Made by a program: the position numbers and the translations under genes
In this document: piece after piece, positions 28,501-42,393 of the stretch
Numbering within the stretch: position 1 is the first letter of the stretch
How the letters are laid out: each line of letters opens with the position of its first letter
The notes under the pieces: generated by a model
The model's database searches: none
What the model was told of the DNA's origin: nothing
The model's input: the letters and a program-made list of their open reading frames with translations, nothing else
Assembly (NCBI RefSeq): GCF_036370855.1
Contig: NC_088098.1
Location: 38,505,981-38,569,980 of the forward strand
DNA length: 64,000 nt
Direction: 5' to 3'
From: Dromaius novaehollandiae
Lineage: Eukaryota; Chordata; Aves; Casuariiformes; Dromaiidae

Positions 28501-28791
28501 GGATAAGCCAGATTTAGCTTGGGAATTACAGTAAAATATCTGTAGACTGAAGGTGGCCTACCTGCATTTATAACATACGAGATAGGTATGCGTATCAAAA
28601 CGTAATAAAAGTATATTTCATTTAAGAGATTTTTCCATATGACATCAGAAATAAACAATGATAAAATCTGATCTAATATCTCCATAAATTATTATATTAC
28701 ATCTCATATTTACTAATTGCATAAGAAGAGACCTATTTACATACAGCATCTGAAAAAGCTGCCCTGTAAACAAGTTACACTCTGGGCCAGC

Positions 28792-28868
28792 CTTTTTTCC
28801 TCCCTCTTTCTTCCTGTCTCCTTCCCTCTCTCTCTCTCTCTCTCTGTATCTGTCTGTCTCCCTCCCTG
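28792..28868. repeat. Polypyrimidine tract with (CT)n microsatellite
   Basis: Almost pure C/T sequence including an uninterrupted CT dinucleotide run of about ten units near 28827-28845, then TGTC and CCCT variants. It is a simple-sequence tract and a candidate polymorphic marker, with no gene association. Confidence 0.85.
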
Positions 28869-29219
28869 TATTTTATGGAGCAAAACTTAGAGCAAGAAAG
28901 AATGCTTCTAGTCTCAGGTAAGGTTGAGGACAGCATGTTAGCCATTTGAAAAGATACATAAGCACAAAGCTCTCACCTGGCTGAGACACTAAAGATTTTC
29001 CAGTTGGAACACCTCCCAGCAGAAGAAACTGGGCAAAGTAGAGCAGTACTGAAGAAGAAAATCTGTGCATTAAACCTCATTACAACCTCAAAATTACTTA
29101 ACAACACCAGGTTGTCCGCCTCTCCCCAAAAAACAAACAAATCAACCAACCAACCCACCCCACAGCATACTAAGAAGTAAAATCTGCAGGACGAGTATCT
29201 CATTGGCAAGACTTTAATC

Positions 29220-29645
29220 AGAGCATTGTGTCTAGTTTAGGGTGTCACATTCAGGACAAGAGAGGCACCAATTGGCATTAAAGGAGAATAATGAAAATAG
29301 GCTAAATATGTCCAGTTAATGTAATTTTCCTAAGAAGTCATATTTATCAGACTTCAGGTCAAAGGGGTCTTCAAAGCTATTGTGTAAGGAAAGGATGGGA
29401 TAGCAGCAGCAGTAATCAGTTTACACTGTAGCAGGACAAAGGTTCAGTTTAATCAGAAGGGAACTTTTTCTAACATTAAGTACAGCAAAGCAATTGAACA
29501 GATTACCTGGGGATATTGTGGAATCTCCATCACACACAAGAAGAGATTATACACTATTTGTCCAGATGATACAGGGTTATGGAGTAGACAACCTTGTAAG
29601 AGCTCTTCTAGATTGATTTCTTCTGACTGTAGGTGAAGGGAGATT
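29220..29645 (+). mobile_element. Old CR1-like LINE relic
   Basis: The phrases TCAGAAGGGAACTTTTTCTAAC, CAATTGAACAGATTACCTGG and GGAATCTCCATCAC follow the order of a CR1-type LINE 3' region, and the sequence is much decayed relative to the copy at 45.8 kb. No reading frame survives. Assignment is from memory of the CR1 consensus and the limits are approximate. Confidence 0.5.
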
Positions 29646-32600
29646 TATACTGACCTATGCTAGGGGGTAGGCTTTTCTTCATGGATGGCATTCCAGAGGG
29701 AAGAATGAAAAATTTACATTTCTTCCAAGGATCTCACCTGTAACACAGAAAGATGTAGGACTAGCAGATTTACTCTTCCTGGAACACAGGGGTCAAAAAT
29801 TGTCTACAGCTTTTGCGAAGCATGCACAAGAGGAGGAGTTATCTCCCTCTATCATGAAGTCACACATCTAGGTAACTTGGTTTAAACTGTGTGGTTTATC
29901 AGGCCTTTCCAAAAAGCTATTTAAAAGAAAGAGTGAAATTGGAGCATTGGACTGACAGTTAAGTGCATTAAATACTTTTTCTCAGAACTCTAGATGAGGT
30001 CCTGGATTGCTGGAACATCATCATCTAAAGCTTTGAGCTTCCAAACCTCAGCTGCTCTTCCACTTGGAGGTGCAATACTGAGAAAAGGGAAGAATTCAAG
30101 TCTAGTGCATGGAAGCAACTGCAATAATCACAAACGAAACCTGCAGTTAATCACTAACATCTGCAAGACAAATACTATTGTCAATGGAAATGACTTCAGG
30201 GGAATAATTTTACCAGCGTGACTGCAGGATTTAATTCATGGTAAGACAAATCATAGGATCCCAGAATTAGTCATAGGAGAATTAAATGTTCACTTACCAC
30301 AAGCTGTAAGAAAAGGGAATATTGCTTTAAAATACATCACTCAAGCTGCTGTTTTAGCTTCCAGTGATCTTTGTGTGTGCTTTCCTACAACAGCCTGGGG
30401 TTTCCGCACATGAAACATAAAGCGCTGTAAAGCAGGTGAGCACACCATGGTGTGCTCATCCCAAAATGAATTTTGTGAGGGCCTTGGCAAAACCGTCAAA
30501 AGAAGAACATCTACAGAATTAACAACAACCCCAGAAATGGGATAGATAAAAAAGGAGGATACCAAGAGATATCCTTTGAATAGGGTCATTCTGAACCTAA
30601 ATTAAGCACTTCCTGCTGAGTTTCACTCCCAATTTACGACCAAACAGGATATGTGGCATAGAAGTATGTGGAAAAGATGTGGAAGAAACCCCATTAATCC
30701 CTGTTTCCTTATTGCAAGAAGATCTTTGTCATTCCCAAGGTATCTTGCTTTGGCAAGTTGGTTTGGCTATACATGCCCAGCTACTAAGGCAGGAAGACAT
30801 TTGTGTTTGCCAGGGGAGCATCAACAGGTGATATACTTCTTAACAGTTACATTTGCTTTTTCATCTCCCCCATTGGCCCCTAAGTGCTACCATTTTGTAT
30901 CTTTTGCTTAACCTTTTTTCATGCCTTCTCTTTGGTTCCTCTCTAGCCAGTGTCTGCCCTCACCATTACTTGCATGCAGCTAGACTTTACTAAGAGGTTG
31001 AGTTTTTGAAAAGCTACTACAATGAGTAGCTTTGCCATGAGAAGGACAGTCCTTTTGTTCTAGCTTGGCAAGGGTAGATTGGTAGGTATTTAAATTTCTG
31101 CAACCAGTTTCCTTCTCATAAGCTATAATAGGGGGTATGGAAGGAGCCCAGCATCACAGCAGTTGTCAGAGCGCCCAGCAGCAAGGTAAGCAGATAGCCA
31201 CACCGGGACTGAAGCAGGTCCCTTTGCCTCTCCCAGTCACAAGGTTGGCCCTTCTCATCAGCACTTGTCAGGTTCTGCCTTCTGATCTGAGCTGTCTGAG
31301 AGGAGGACCTTTCAGATCTTTGTGATTATTTACAGCACCTAGAGAAGACTGCCAAAGACATTCCTGTAGACTATTCAAAAGGACAATTTAAAAACGGTGT
31401 CATGTTTTTACAGAATCCTCGTTAGCAAGATACCTAGTCAGTACAGCTTCTACATTTTTTCCAGCTTTTCCAGTCTCCAGGTTCCTCTCTTCCTCTCTTT
31501 TCCTCCCAAAACTGGGGGGGAGGGGAGCTGCTGGGGAACAGCAAAAGGTCAGAAGACATGAGTTCAAAATACCCCACCAAGAACAATATTCTAAAATTTT
31601 AAACCTCTTTCACAAGAACACAGCCTGTGAAAAATCAAAACACAAATAAATGATGATTAGTTTCTTCTTATTTTGAAGGTGCTGCTCTGGGATGCCAGAC
31701 ACATGAAATTCTCTGCTGCAAGTAGCAGACAGACGTTTCCATGCACAAATCCAACAAATTCCATCCGAACTACAACACACAGGTGAGGAGTAAATAAGTC
31801 AGAAAACAAGAATTCAGATTCTAAGCAAATACAATAGATACTGTATTAAACATTAAGCATCCTGTAATAAATAGATTATAATTTTTTCTAACTTCTCTCT
31901 TTAAGCCTCTTTCCCCTCAATCACAGAAGAGGGTGCAACAAAAGTATAGAAGCCACAAAACAAAATTTAAAAAAAATCTCATAGGGTTATCATGTAGGTG
32001 CCTTCTTGCCACATTTTTTTTCCTAAGTACTTTCCAGTTCAGGTAATATTTTGAAAAGTTTTCTGTGGAAAAAATAGACTAAATACATCTGGAAGGGAGT
32101 AACGCTTCCTTCTTCATCACTAGAGATGACTCACAAGAGTCCTCCTGACTCAGCTTCTCAAAGATCAGAAGGTTAACAACATGTAAAGCAAGTACAGAAC
32201 TGTCTCAGTCTCTAAATTCATGAATAAAAGGGAGATGAGGAATAAATTCATTGTGAGTAATTTTCAGAAAAGATCATGTGTTTTTCTACCTTCCCTCTTT
32301 TTGCTACAGAAACTTACCTTATTTTGTCTTTGTATGGACTTGACCAACACATACGAAATCAGTTCTAGACTTCCCCTCTCAGACTAGAGATGTCCTGCTC
32401 AAAAACAAAAACTAAGCAGCACCTCAATACACACAGATTATGGTAGCTGTATTTTTAACTTTTTTTTTCCGGCCCCAAAATTTCTGGCCAAAAAATGTCA
32501 TCAGTTGGCAGTGACTTACAGAAGAAAAATGGGTTTGTGTGCACTGTATGAATCAGTAAGAATACCTACTCCTACCAATAAAGCTATCCCAACCTGGTTT

Positions 32601-35600
32601 ACCCTTAAGTTACATTATCAAAGTTTTGACATCCAGGTCAGGATGCCATCTTTCCATTAACTGACAAAGTGGAGCTTCTGCATGTTTCTACATATGCTTG
32701 TGTTTTGCTTTTTAAAATATTCTTAAACATTTCAGCTGACATGGCTGCCCTACTGAAGAGAAAATACATTTGTCAATGCATATTCATTTCAGGAAGTGGT
32801 CATAGCCCTCAAGAATGAGGAGCTGTATCACTTCTTTGATTTCTACTTGTCTCCTGGGTGCATGTGAATTTAATAGGGCAAAATATGTTTGTAGTGTACT
32901 GCACGTCTTATAGTCTGAATTATAGAAGGTTACTAAGATGTTTCAGTGGCAATATAAATTAGGGTGGTATGAAAACACAAACTTGTCTTATTAAGCACTA
33001 AGTTTCAGGGAAGAAGCCAGAGAGCTTCTCTGACCGAGAACACTAACTGAGAACACATTCTAATTCCAAAAACTTGGGCAATACCAAGGAAGGTAGCAAA
33101 TACAGAAGATTACATTTGTCTGAAACGTATTTAAAGGCAGTAACTCCCAGTAGACACCTCCAGAAAGCTTTAAAGCTGCAAAGTATTGATCAACAGAAAA
33201 TGATTCAGGTTCATCAAATGACTTACAATTTAATAAGAGCAAATCACAACACAAATATAACACTGAGACCACTGATGCTGAAAACAGAAAGTCCTGACAA
33301 CTGCAGTTCTTATAGCTGGATGGCAAAAGTGAACAGAGCTCTCATGTACAAAACTGTAAACAGAAAGAATAGAGTAAGACATCTGGTTATTCTCATCTCA
33401 GAATGATTCAGCCATAGCAATAAATTTCAAATATCTTCAAAACAACAGTTATAAATGCCTCAGATACTCAGTGAAAAAAGACAAAATAGTGGGATTTACA
33501 GAATCGCATAGGCACTATATTCAGAGTACCTGCTGCAGTATTTGAGTTTCAAAGAGGGATAATCCAGACTACAGTCTACAGCACTGCCAAATGATAGTTT
33601 TTAATATAGTTAATGAAAAAAAACAGACATCAGAAAGACTGGTTTGAATAGTTTCTCTGTTTTTCTACTAACTAGGTAAGCATGGTGTGCTAGCCTTGGG
33701 TAGCCTTTGGTTTACCATCCTTTGTCCTCTCCTAAGTTTAGACAAGGGACAAGAAGCAGATGGAAAATGACTTTTAGGCACTTGTGCAAACTCCATTAAA
33801 AATTTACCATAGACATCATAGCTGATGGTTTGAGGCAACCACTGGTGTGTAGCTGACCTTATAGTTAACAGAAGTTATATGCCCATTAGGTTTCACAGAA
33901 GTATGAGAGCAGGAGTACCTACCTGCATTTTTAGGCACTTTTTATTTATGTCTGACCTTTAGAATTTATCCTAGATTACCCAGTTAGGGATCCATTTTCA
34001 GATGAAGAAAAAAAGAAAAAAAGCATGACTATCAAAGCTATGGAAGCAACTTAAAAGTTCCTCATTTTAGTGATAAGAACAAAATTGAAAGCATATAAAT
34101 TTGCAACAGATGTTGCCTCTGTTGGTAAGTAGACCTACTAAAGACACACCCAGTTATCATTTTTTCCATTCCATAGGATAATGTGGTATAATCTTCCTAA
34201 GAGCATCACCAGGGAAACCTTCTTGCAAAGGAGTCCTCCTTAACATTGAAGAGAAATTTAAATGCATTTCAAATTTGAAAGCTACACTGAAATGCAAAAG
34301 CTGCACTGGCATATCTTAATTATGTAGCAAAAACATACAGGTAGGAGCGAATCACTACCTGAGCAAACAAGTAAAACCTCACATTCATTTCCAGTTTGAC
34401 TTTTTAAAATTTCAGTTTTTCCAGCAAAATATTTTTGAACTCACTATTGTAAGACTAAATACCAATATGTCATTCCCAAGTCACTGCCACATTCATTAAA
34501 TTGCGTTACAACTTTATACACTGGTACAACTCTCACAAGTGAACAAACCTAACGGAGCAGATGATTCTTTGAAAGACTCATAAAAATGTCACTTGATATT
34601 TTTCAGTTATTTGAACACAGTAAGAAGCAGATCCCCATAAAACTAGCTGAAGATAGACATCTCAGAATCACTGATTTCATGAACCCTAATTAACAAAATC
34701 TTTCCACCAAGAGAAATTCCAGCAGGAAGCACAAGTAACGAAGTGTTAATGAGCCACATCAGAATTCTCACCTTGCAGTAAGCATTGGCAGGATTTGTCT
34801 TCCTCTGACAACAAACATTATAGACTTGTGCAACCCCAAAAGAACTGAAAAAGTCTCTCATTTGAGGATTTAGAGAGGAAACTGCAATGCTAGTTACGAG
34901 TGTGGACAAGTACAAACAAACTGATAATCAAAAGACAACAATGCACAAGTTATTAAAACATGGTAAGAAAATACTATTAGCTAAAATAAGCCAGCCACTC
35001 ACAGAGGGACCAAAGTCCCATTTCAGCACTGACCTCAAATACCCATGAAACAGAAATTCTGTCTCACAGGAAGGTTCTGTTAGCCACAGGCTATATATTC
35101 AAAATGTAGTCAGACAAGCATGGAGAAAACTATTACATTTTAATTGCATAGGCTCAAGAAATGCAATTCAATATACAGTTAATTTTGGTGGCAGGCATAC
35201 AGAAACCAAAGGCTATCAAAAATATATAGAAAATTAATAATGCATTTTTTTCATTCCTTAACACAACGAACCTTACAAAATTAACAAGATTTATTACACT
35301 GAAAGGCATATCTGGCTGAATATTTGAAGTAGCAAGGAATATTTTACTTCATGGTTTAATTTTTGTTGTGACGGAGGGTTTTTTTTATATATATATACTT
35401 CTCTGTTTTATACTTTCAGAGTAGATATGAAATGCTATACATCAGTTTGGATAAAGGATACATTGCTTAGTTTTAGTTAAAAAAAATAGCAGTAAAAAGT
35501 ACAAAAGCTAGATATTTAAAATTTTTTTTCAAAAAAACCTTAGCAAAATATAGTAAAGGAAGAAGTGATCACAAAATCTATTTGTGCAATGAAAGGCTGC

Positions 35601-36158
35601 ACAGTATATCCAGACTGTAGTTACAAGATTCTTATTAAAACATTTGGGATTCAGCACTCGGCTTTGGATGCCTGACCAAGATGAATAAATATGATCACCA
35701 GAGGTGGTCTGCATAGTAGTTTAAAAGCTAACTGGTGTGAATTTCTCCACATTTTCAGTACTGCAGACATCCTCAAAATTGGAGAAGGATGACCTGCTCT
35801 CTTTCAGGCTAAGCACCAGCATAAGAAACAAAAAACTGAAAGAATGTTATCAGAAGAAATATATTATTTTTATAAGCAGAAAATGCTGAAAAAAAGCTCC
35901 CATGGATATTTATACAGTCAAATTTAAGGTTTTCCACAATGCATCATAAAACTAAATTTTCTCTTGCACGTACTCTTTCATGCATTTTAGTATTCTAATT
36001 TCCTGTTATTTTAAAATAAGCCACTTTCTTATAATATCGAGTAAATAATGCCTTCTGGTATGCGGAGCAGCCTTTACTATTTCTAATAAAAAGGAGTGAA
36101 CAGTATTTACACTTAGAAAGTATTTAGGATAGCTCAAAGGACACTAATCAACTCATTA

Positions 36159-36164
36159 TTTATT
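36159..36164 (-). terminator. CAPS2: Candidate CAPS2 polyadenylation signal
   Basis: An AATAAA hexamer on the minus strand about 150 bases downstream of the CAPS2 stop codon at 36315-36317. This would give a short 3' UTR. Other A/T-rich sites lie nearby, so usage is uncertain. Confidence 0.45.
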
Positions 36165-36314
36165 ATTCTGAAAGCAAATGTAAATTTTTCAGCCCTTGAA
36201 ATCAATGTAAGACACTAATTGTGAAATAATGCATGTCAAGACTAAATCCTCACTTATTTAGTTTGCTCCTTGTTTATAAGGTCTCTCTTTTCCTTTTTTT
36301 TGACTTCTTCCACT

Positions 36315-36490
36315 TTAAATTCCCCAAGGGTTCCTTAAGATATTAACAAAATCATCATCATCCATGATTCCAACACTTAATCCTTCATAGTAATCTTCAA
36401 ACTCAGGGTAGGATACTTCATTGGGATTGCTGCAGGAATCTCCTAATGTTTCCAGAAATGATGATTTAATTTCTTCTTCTGTAGCTTTGC
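36315..36490 (-). CDS. CAPS2: Calcyphosine-2, terminal coding exon (in-window exon 13)
   Basis: This is the C-terminus of calcyphosine-2, an EF-hand protein. The exon begins after the acceptor TTTCACAG with two bases (GC) that complete a Gly codon from the previous exon. It reads KATEEEIKSSFLETLGDSCS, then a stretch containing EVSYPEFEDYYEGLSVGI, and ends FVNILRNPWGI with stop TAA at 36315-36317. The EVSYPEFEDYYEGLS part is the fourth EF-hand-like segment, and its loop is degenerate. The ending and spacing match what I remember of the calcyphosine family C-terminus, where WGI is the last triplet. I count 57 residues here. Confidence 0.92.
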
Positions 36491-38182
<1,692 letters not shown>

Positions 38183-39252
38183 CTAAACAAGGGGAAAAAA
38201 AGCAGGCAAAAAGTTAAATATAAATATCGAATATACTTAACTACGTATCACATACGTTTAGATCCGTGCAATGGATTATGTCAACTTATCTACTTTATGT
38301 AAGCAAATTTAAACTGCCATCATAGTCAGTGGATACCAGAAAGTGATTCTAGAGTACGGAATCTCATCATTATTTTATCTCAACAACTTTCACATCAAAT
38401 GGCACCTAACATACTCAAAAAAATTGTCTTCTCTCTCCAAAATCTCTAGCTCATCCTTAGAATCTGAAGTTAGGCTACTTCCTTTCTGCGTCCTCCAGTT
38501 ACAAAGACTCCCAGGTCATTCTGATAAATAGGGAAGCTCTATTTAGCACTGCTAACAGCAGTCTTGTTTTTATTTCAACAGTTTTGCTCAAATGCACGCT
38601 CAATATATAAGGCTAGGAGAGTCAGACCCTCAGTGATTAGAAATATGAAAATACATAGCTTTTTTCCTGATCTTCATTATATCCAGTCACTATGATATTG
38701 ACTCGTTTGTAATCAGTTTCACACTGCAGATGGCTTCACATTACAATATCAGTCCCTTTGTCAGTCCATTTTCTAGATACACATACAACAAATGATATTT
38801 CAACTATAAAATGTCTCACTAATACAGTTCCTCTAAGTGTGGGTAGGTCACAAAGAAGGCAAGTATTATTTCCTCTTGTTTCACACATTGAGGAAAAAAT
38901 ATGTACGCACATAGCGATCTGTCCAAAATCAAGCAATCAGACTTCTGGAAGAGAGAGTTTCGCACAGCCAAATGCTTTACACACCAGACTGAACAGTGAG
39001 AATAGCACACATACTCATAAACTCAAAATAATTAAAGATTTAATTCTAAATTGCAGAGTTCAAAAGTAACTAATTCAACAATGGAAGAATGTGTAGTCTT
39101 CTAATCTACATTTATGTTAATAAACTTATCTGACAGCTTAAAGAGTTGATTATTAGATGCACAATTTAAGGAAATTAAAAACATGATGAATAAGCAACTC
39201 CAAAGTTAGACTGGAAAATATGTACACTCAGAGTATCTGCCATGAAACTTAC
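38183..39252 (-). other. CAPS2: CAPS2 intron
   Basis: Bounded by GTAAGT (right) and CTTGTTTAG (left). About 1.1 kb of AT-rich DNA in which I see no exon or identifiable repeat. Confidence 0.8.
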
Positions 39253-39372
39253 TTTTCTTACAAATGCTTTCCGATACTCATTCATTTCTCCAACTATGGC
39301 ATGAATAAATTCCCCATAGTCAACTTTATCAGTCTTGCTGGGATCAAGAACAAGCCATAAGGATTCAAAGTC
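39253..39372 (-). CDS. CAPS2: Calcyphosine-2, EF-hand exon (in-window exon 11)
   Basis: Exactly 40 codons, phase 0 at both ends, between the acceptor AAATTACAG and the donor GTAAGT. It begins DFESLWLVLDPSKTDKVDYG and ends GEMNEYRKAFVRK. The second EF-hand loop is DPSKTDKVDYGE: the coordinating positions 1, 3, 5, 9 and 12 (Asp, Ser, Thr, Asp, Glu) are kept, but the central Gly at position 6 is replaced by Asp, so the loop is not fully canonical. GEMNEYRK is typical of the calcyphosine family. Confidence 0.93.
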
Positions 39373-40270
39373 CTGTAATTTAAAAGGAATTTCCCAAAGT
39401 TAATTCTTATAAAATACATGTGAACCTGACTACTGGGCTATTATTACACTGTGAAGAAAATGCAGAACACTCAACTTTTAGGTATGATGAAATTCAATGT
39501 AACTCATTTAAAATACAAGGTACACTACAGTGATGGAGACAAAACTTTACTAATAAAATATAAACAATTTCTTAACAAGCAGACCACTTGCAGTTACTGT
39601 AGGCAGAAAAAATTTCAAGTATGGTTCAAAGGACAAGCCCCTTTCCGCTCCAAGATGGTGCAACACTGACAACCCCTGTTAAATTCAAAAGTTATGCCAC
39701 TACCACTTAAGAGACAAAGAAATCCTAGTTCTTCTCTGATATTAACCCAAGGCAGTAGAGTTCTATAAAATTTTTCTAAACAATGGAAATAAATCTTGAT
39801 GTCTTTACTGTGTCCAAGAACAAAGCAATTGCTACGTAGAAAATTACAGGGTCTTCACAAACAACTTCCAAATCCAAACTGACTCCAAGATTCGCCAAAC
39901 TAACGCAAGTTATTAAGGGTCACTGATGACCATAAAAATATATCATGTTATCAGCAGTTTTGCTACACGTGGGTAGTTTTTACAACACAACGTATAGAGG
40001 GTTAACAAAATTACTGCCATGTAAGTTAAAAGCAACTTAAAGAAGATAAGAATATAGAATCATATTATTTTAAAAGGGCCAAAAAAGAAAAATGGATCAC
40101 AATCCCACTTGCTTCTTTGTAACACAAAAGATTGTGCAATAGTAACTTTTTTTTTAAATTTCACATGGGACTGAAAGCAGAAATGCCAACATACCACAAA
40201 GTAAAAAACCAAAACCCCAAAAACCTGACACTTGCAAATATAGTTATTAAGCAGTTTCAGCTAGACTTAC
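39373..40270 (-). other. CAPS2: CAPS2 intron
   Basis: About 0.9 kb between GTAAGT and AAATTACAG. No exon, RNA gene or clear repeat seen. Confidence 0.8.
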
Positions 40271-40425
40271 CGCTTCAGGGATTTCCAAATGGAATAATTT
40301 TAGAGCTTCCTTAAAGTCTGCCTGAGAGAGAAACCCATTTCTGCTCTTGTCTATTTGTCGGAAATACTTGCCTAAGCCTGTTATAACACGAACTCCTCTT
40401 TTCCTTAGTGTATCTCTGAGCCTAC
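40271..40425 (-). CDS. CAPS2: Calcyphosine-2, EF-hand exon (in-window exon 10)
   Basis: The acceptor GATTCTCAG is followed by GT, which completes a Gly codon begun in the upstream exon; the donor after GCG is GTAAGT, phase 0. It encodes 51 residues: RLRDTLRKRGVRVITGLGKY, then FRQIDKSRNGFLSQADFKEA, and ends LEIPEA. The first EF-hand loop is DKSRNGFLSQAD, with Asp at 1, Ser 3, Asn 5, Gly 6, Leu 8 and Asp at 12. RKRG followed by ITGLGKYFRQ is characteristic of calcyphosines, in which the first EF-hand follows a basic LR..RKRG helix. Confidence 0.93.
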
Positions 40426-42047
40426 CTGAGAATCCAGAGAACAAAATATTTACATGAAATTGGCCACATGTTTTGGAGATGATTTAAAATAAAACAAAAC
40501 CACAACAACCTATGATATTACTGGTTAAAATGATACATTCAGACTCTCTCACTTTTGAGGAGAAAATGTTAGTTCAAAATGAAACTATCAGTTACTCAAC
40601 ATTTGAGCAGAAATCATATGAAGAACGGCAACATCTAACAAACCATTAAAAAGGTCACACAAGGAAAGGAAGAATGGTTTTCACTCTACATGCACTCAAA
40701 TTAAAAAACTGCTTACTTCCACTAGAAATGATTACATATCATCATTCAACATAAAAAGCAATATACCAAATCATACTTTGGTAATACAAACTTTTGATTA
40801 TGGGGCACAGAACTGCTCCTTCTCTGTACAGAAGTGTTAAATAAACGTGGAAACAAGAACAAATACAAGCGATTTGGCAAAACTGTTCCAAAATATTATC
40901 CACAGAACTATTTATATGGTAAAAATAATGGCCTTATCAAAACCTCTAGGTAGCAGGCTTACTTTATGGGTGTCCATATTTCTCAGTTAACAAAAGTCAT
41001 CTGCTATTATCCTATTACTTTTTCAAATTACTAATATTTACAATTATAAATCAAAAATGGGGGAGAGGAGTTGTTTCCAGTAAAAGATCATACCCAGCAT
41101 GTTAAAATAGGTCTTAAAATACATAAATGTAACCTTCCAGACCACACCAGCAAATGTTAGATATAATCAGATAACTGCAAAAATCAATTACTATGCCTAA
41201 AAAAAAAAAAATTGCAAGAATTAGAAGAGAAAAACTTTTCCTAATTTATTAGTCAATGATTTTTCTAAAAGTAAATGTCCAAGCAGATTTTAGTGACTGA
41301 AGACTATATAAAAAAAAGGTTTAGCTAATGATAGTAAATACTTAAGCAAATCAGGAGCTGGTCAAATTCAACACTTTTTTTTGATCACAGATTACAAAGA
41401 TAATATGCAACAGTGTATAAATATCTTTCTATAATTTTAAACACAAAGATACGCCCTTGTCCAAAAGACTGTAGGTAGGAAGGTAAAATTCAGTTACGTA
41501 TTCCAGAATATACTGATCAATACGTACTCATGTATTGGTTAACGCAATATTAAAGACTATGAAAAATAACAACTTTTCAATATACAGAAGTAATGGTCAA
41601 AAGAACTATCTAAAATTAACATAATATTACAAAATTAACTGAAGAATGAGATTGTTTTGTACATTTTGCCAGTAATTTTTAAAACAATGCCAATTTAACA
41701 CAGGACCAGTGCTATGCTTTAGCATATTTTCATAGATTATGTCATTACGGAGTAACATTTTATTGATTACATTCATAATTATTCTACACAATTTCCATGA
41801 TCGTTAGGCAGACCTCTTATTTAAAGAAAGAAAATTAAAAGGTGTATCTATGAGAGGATACAGTATTCTTGTGATTGCTTTATTCCGATATCAGATTCCA
41901 GTAATACACATTGTATTAATTAAAATATCTAACTTTTGTTTAATTTCATTTATACAAATAAAATCCTTAACGCGTCACTACTGTTCTTTGTGTTGAGCTG
42001 TAAAACAGAAAGAAATTGAAATTAAGTGGGTTCTAGTAGACACAAAC
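40426..42047 (-). other. CAPS2: CAPS2 intron
   Basis: About 1.6 kb of AT-rich sequence between the donor GTTTGT and the acceptor GATTCTCAG. I see no exon or identifiable interspersed repeat. Confidence 0.75.
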
Positions 42048-42124
42048 CTTGGATCTTCCTGCAAACTTTACTGTCATCAGTCTCTCGCTTGTCAAATTCT
42101 TGCTTGAGTTCCATAGAAGTAGCT
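42048..42124 (-). CDS. CAPS2: Calcyphosine-2, short helical exon (in-window exon 9)
   Basis: The preferred acceptor is TGACTATTTTAG, leaving one A that must complete a codon begun upstream. Then come 25 codons, ATSMELKQEFDKRETDDSKV CRKIQ, and one G that joins the next exon in perfect phase (IQ-G-RLRD). The segment is strongly charged and probably helical, leading into the EF-hand part. The donor GTTTGT is weak. The same frame stays open upstream to beyond 42173, so the exon's 5' end is less certain than its 3' end. The junction to the previous exon is out of phase by one base (see findings). Confidence 0.75.
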
Positions 42125-42233
42125 CTAAAATAGTCAAAATTCATACTGATTGGTGGATTTACATGTAATGCTACTGAATTAAAAAAAGCTGTAGTAAAAA
42201 ATTTTTGAACTTTACACATAATTCTTATGCTAC

Positions 42234-42393
42234 CCTCATAAGCATAGTATCCAACTGCTTTAGTTTGAGATGGCACACATGGAAGTCATTGCTCAGTAGT
42301 TGCAGGTATGCAGAAATTCTTGTCTGACAATATTCTGTTAGCGGCTCCTCCACCAATTCATTAATCACAGATAATTCCTCCTGTGTGTAAAGT
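42234..42393 (-). CDS. CAPS2: Calcyphosine-2 helical exon with out-of-phase donor (in-window exon 8)
   Basis: The acceptor GTTTCTGGAG leaves an A that combines with AA from the previous exon to make Lys. It then reads 53 codons starting LYTQEELSVINELVEEPLTE and ending LKLKQLDTMLMR, a leucine-rich, probably helical segment. The donor is AGG/GTAGCA at 42228-42233 and ends the exon in phase 0, whereas the next exon needs two bases carried over. If the GGG at 42233-42235 were GG, the donor would be AG/GTAGCA and the phase would fit, giving Arg at the junction. The frame itself reaches a stop nine bases beyond the donor. Confidence 0.75.

Larger units (their letters stand above)
17601..36150. other. 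Intergenic region between CAPS2 and KCNC2
   Basis: This stretch of about 18.5 kb holds no coding exon that I can recognise on either strand. Open frames are short, lack conserved motifs and do not connect through splice sites. The recognisable content is listed separately: the G20 run, the LTR-like repeat, the 116-bp tandem duplication, the pyrimidine tract and an old LINE relic. Given its position upstream of KCNC2 it may contain distal regulatory DNA, but nothing in the sequence alone lets me name an element. Confidence 0.6.

Noticed and set aside
42125..42173. Extension of CAPS2 exon 9 to an upstream acceptor (TTTAATTCAG at 42174)
   Set aside because: It would leave an intron of only about 60 bp and still not match the phase of the previous exon. 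The TATTTTAG acceptor is preferred, though not proven.
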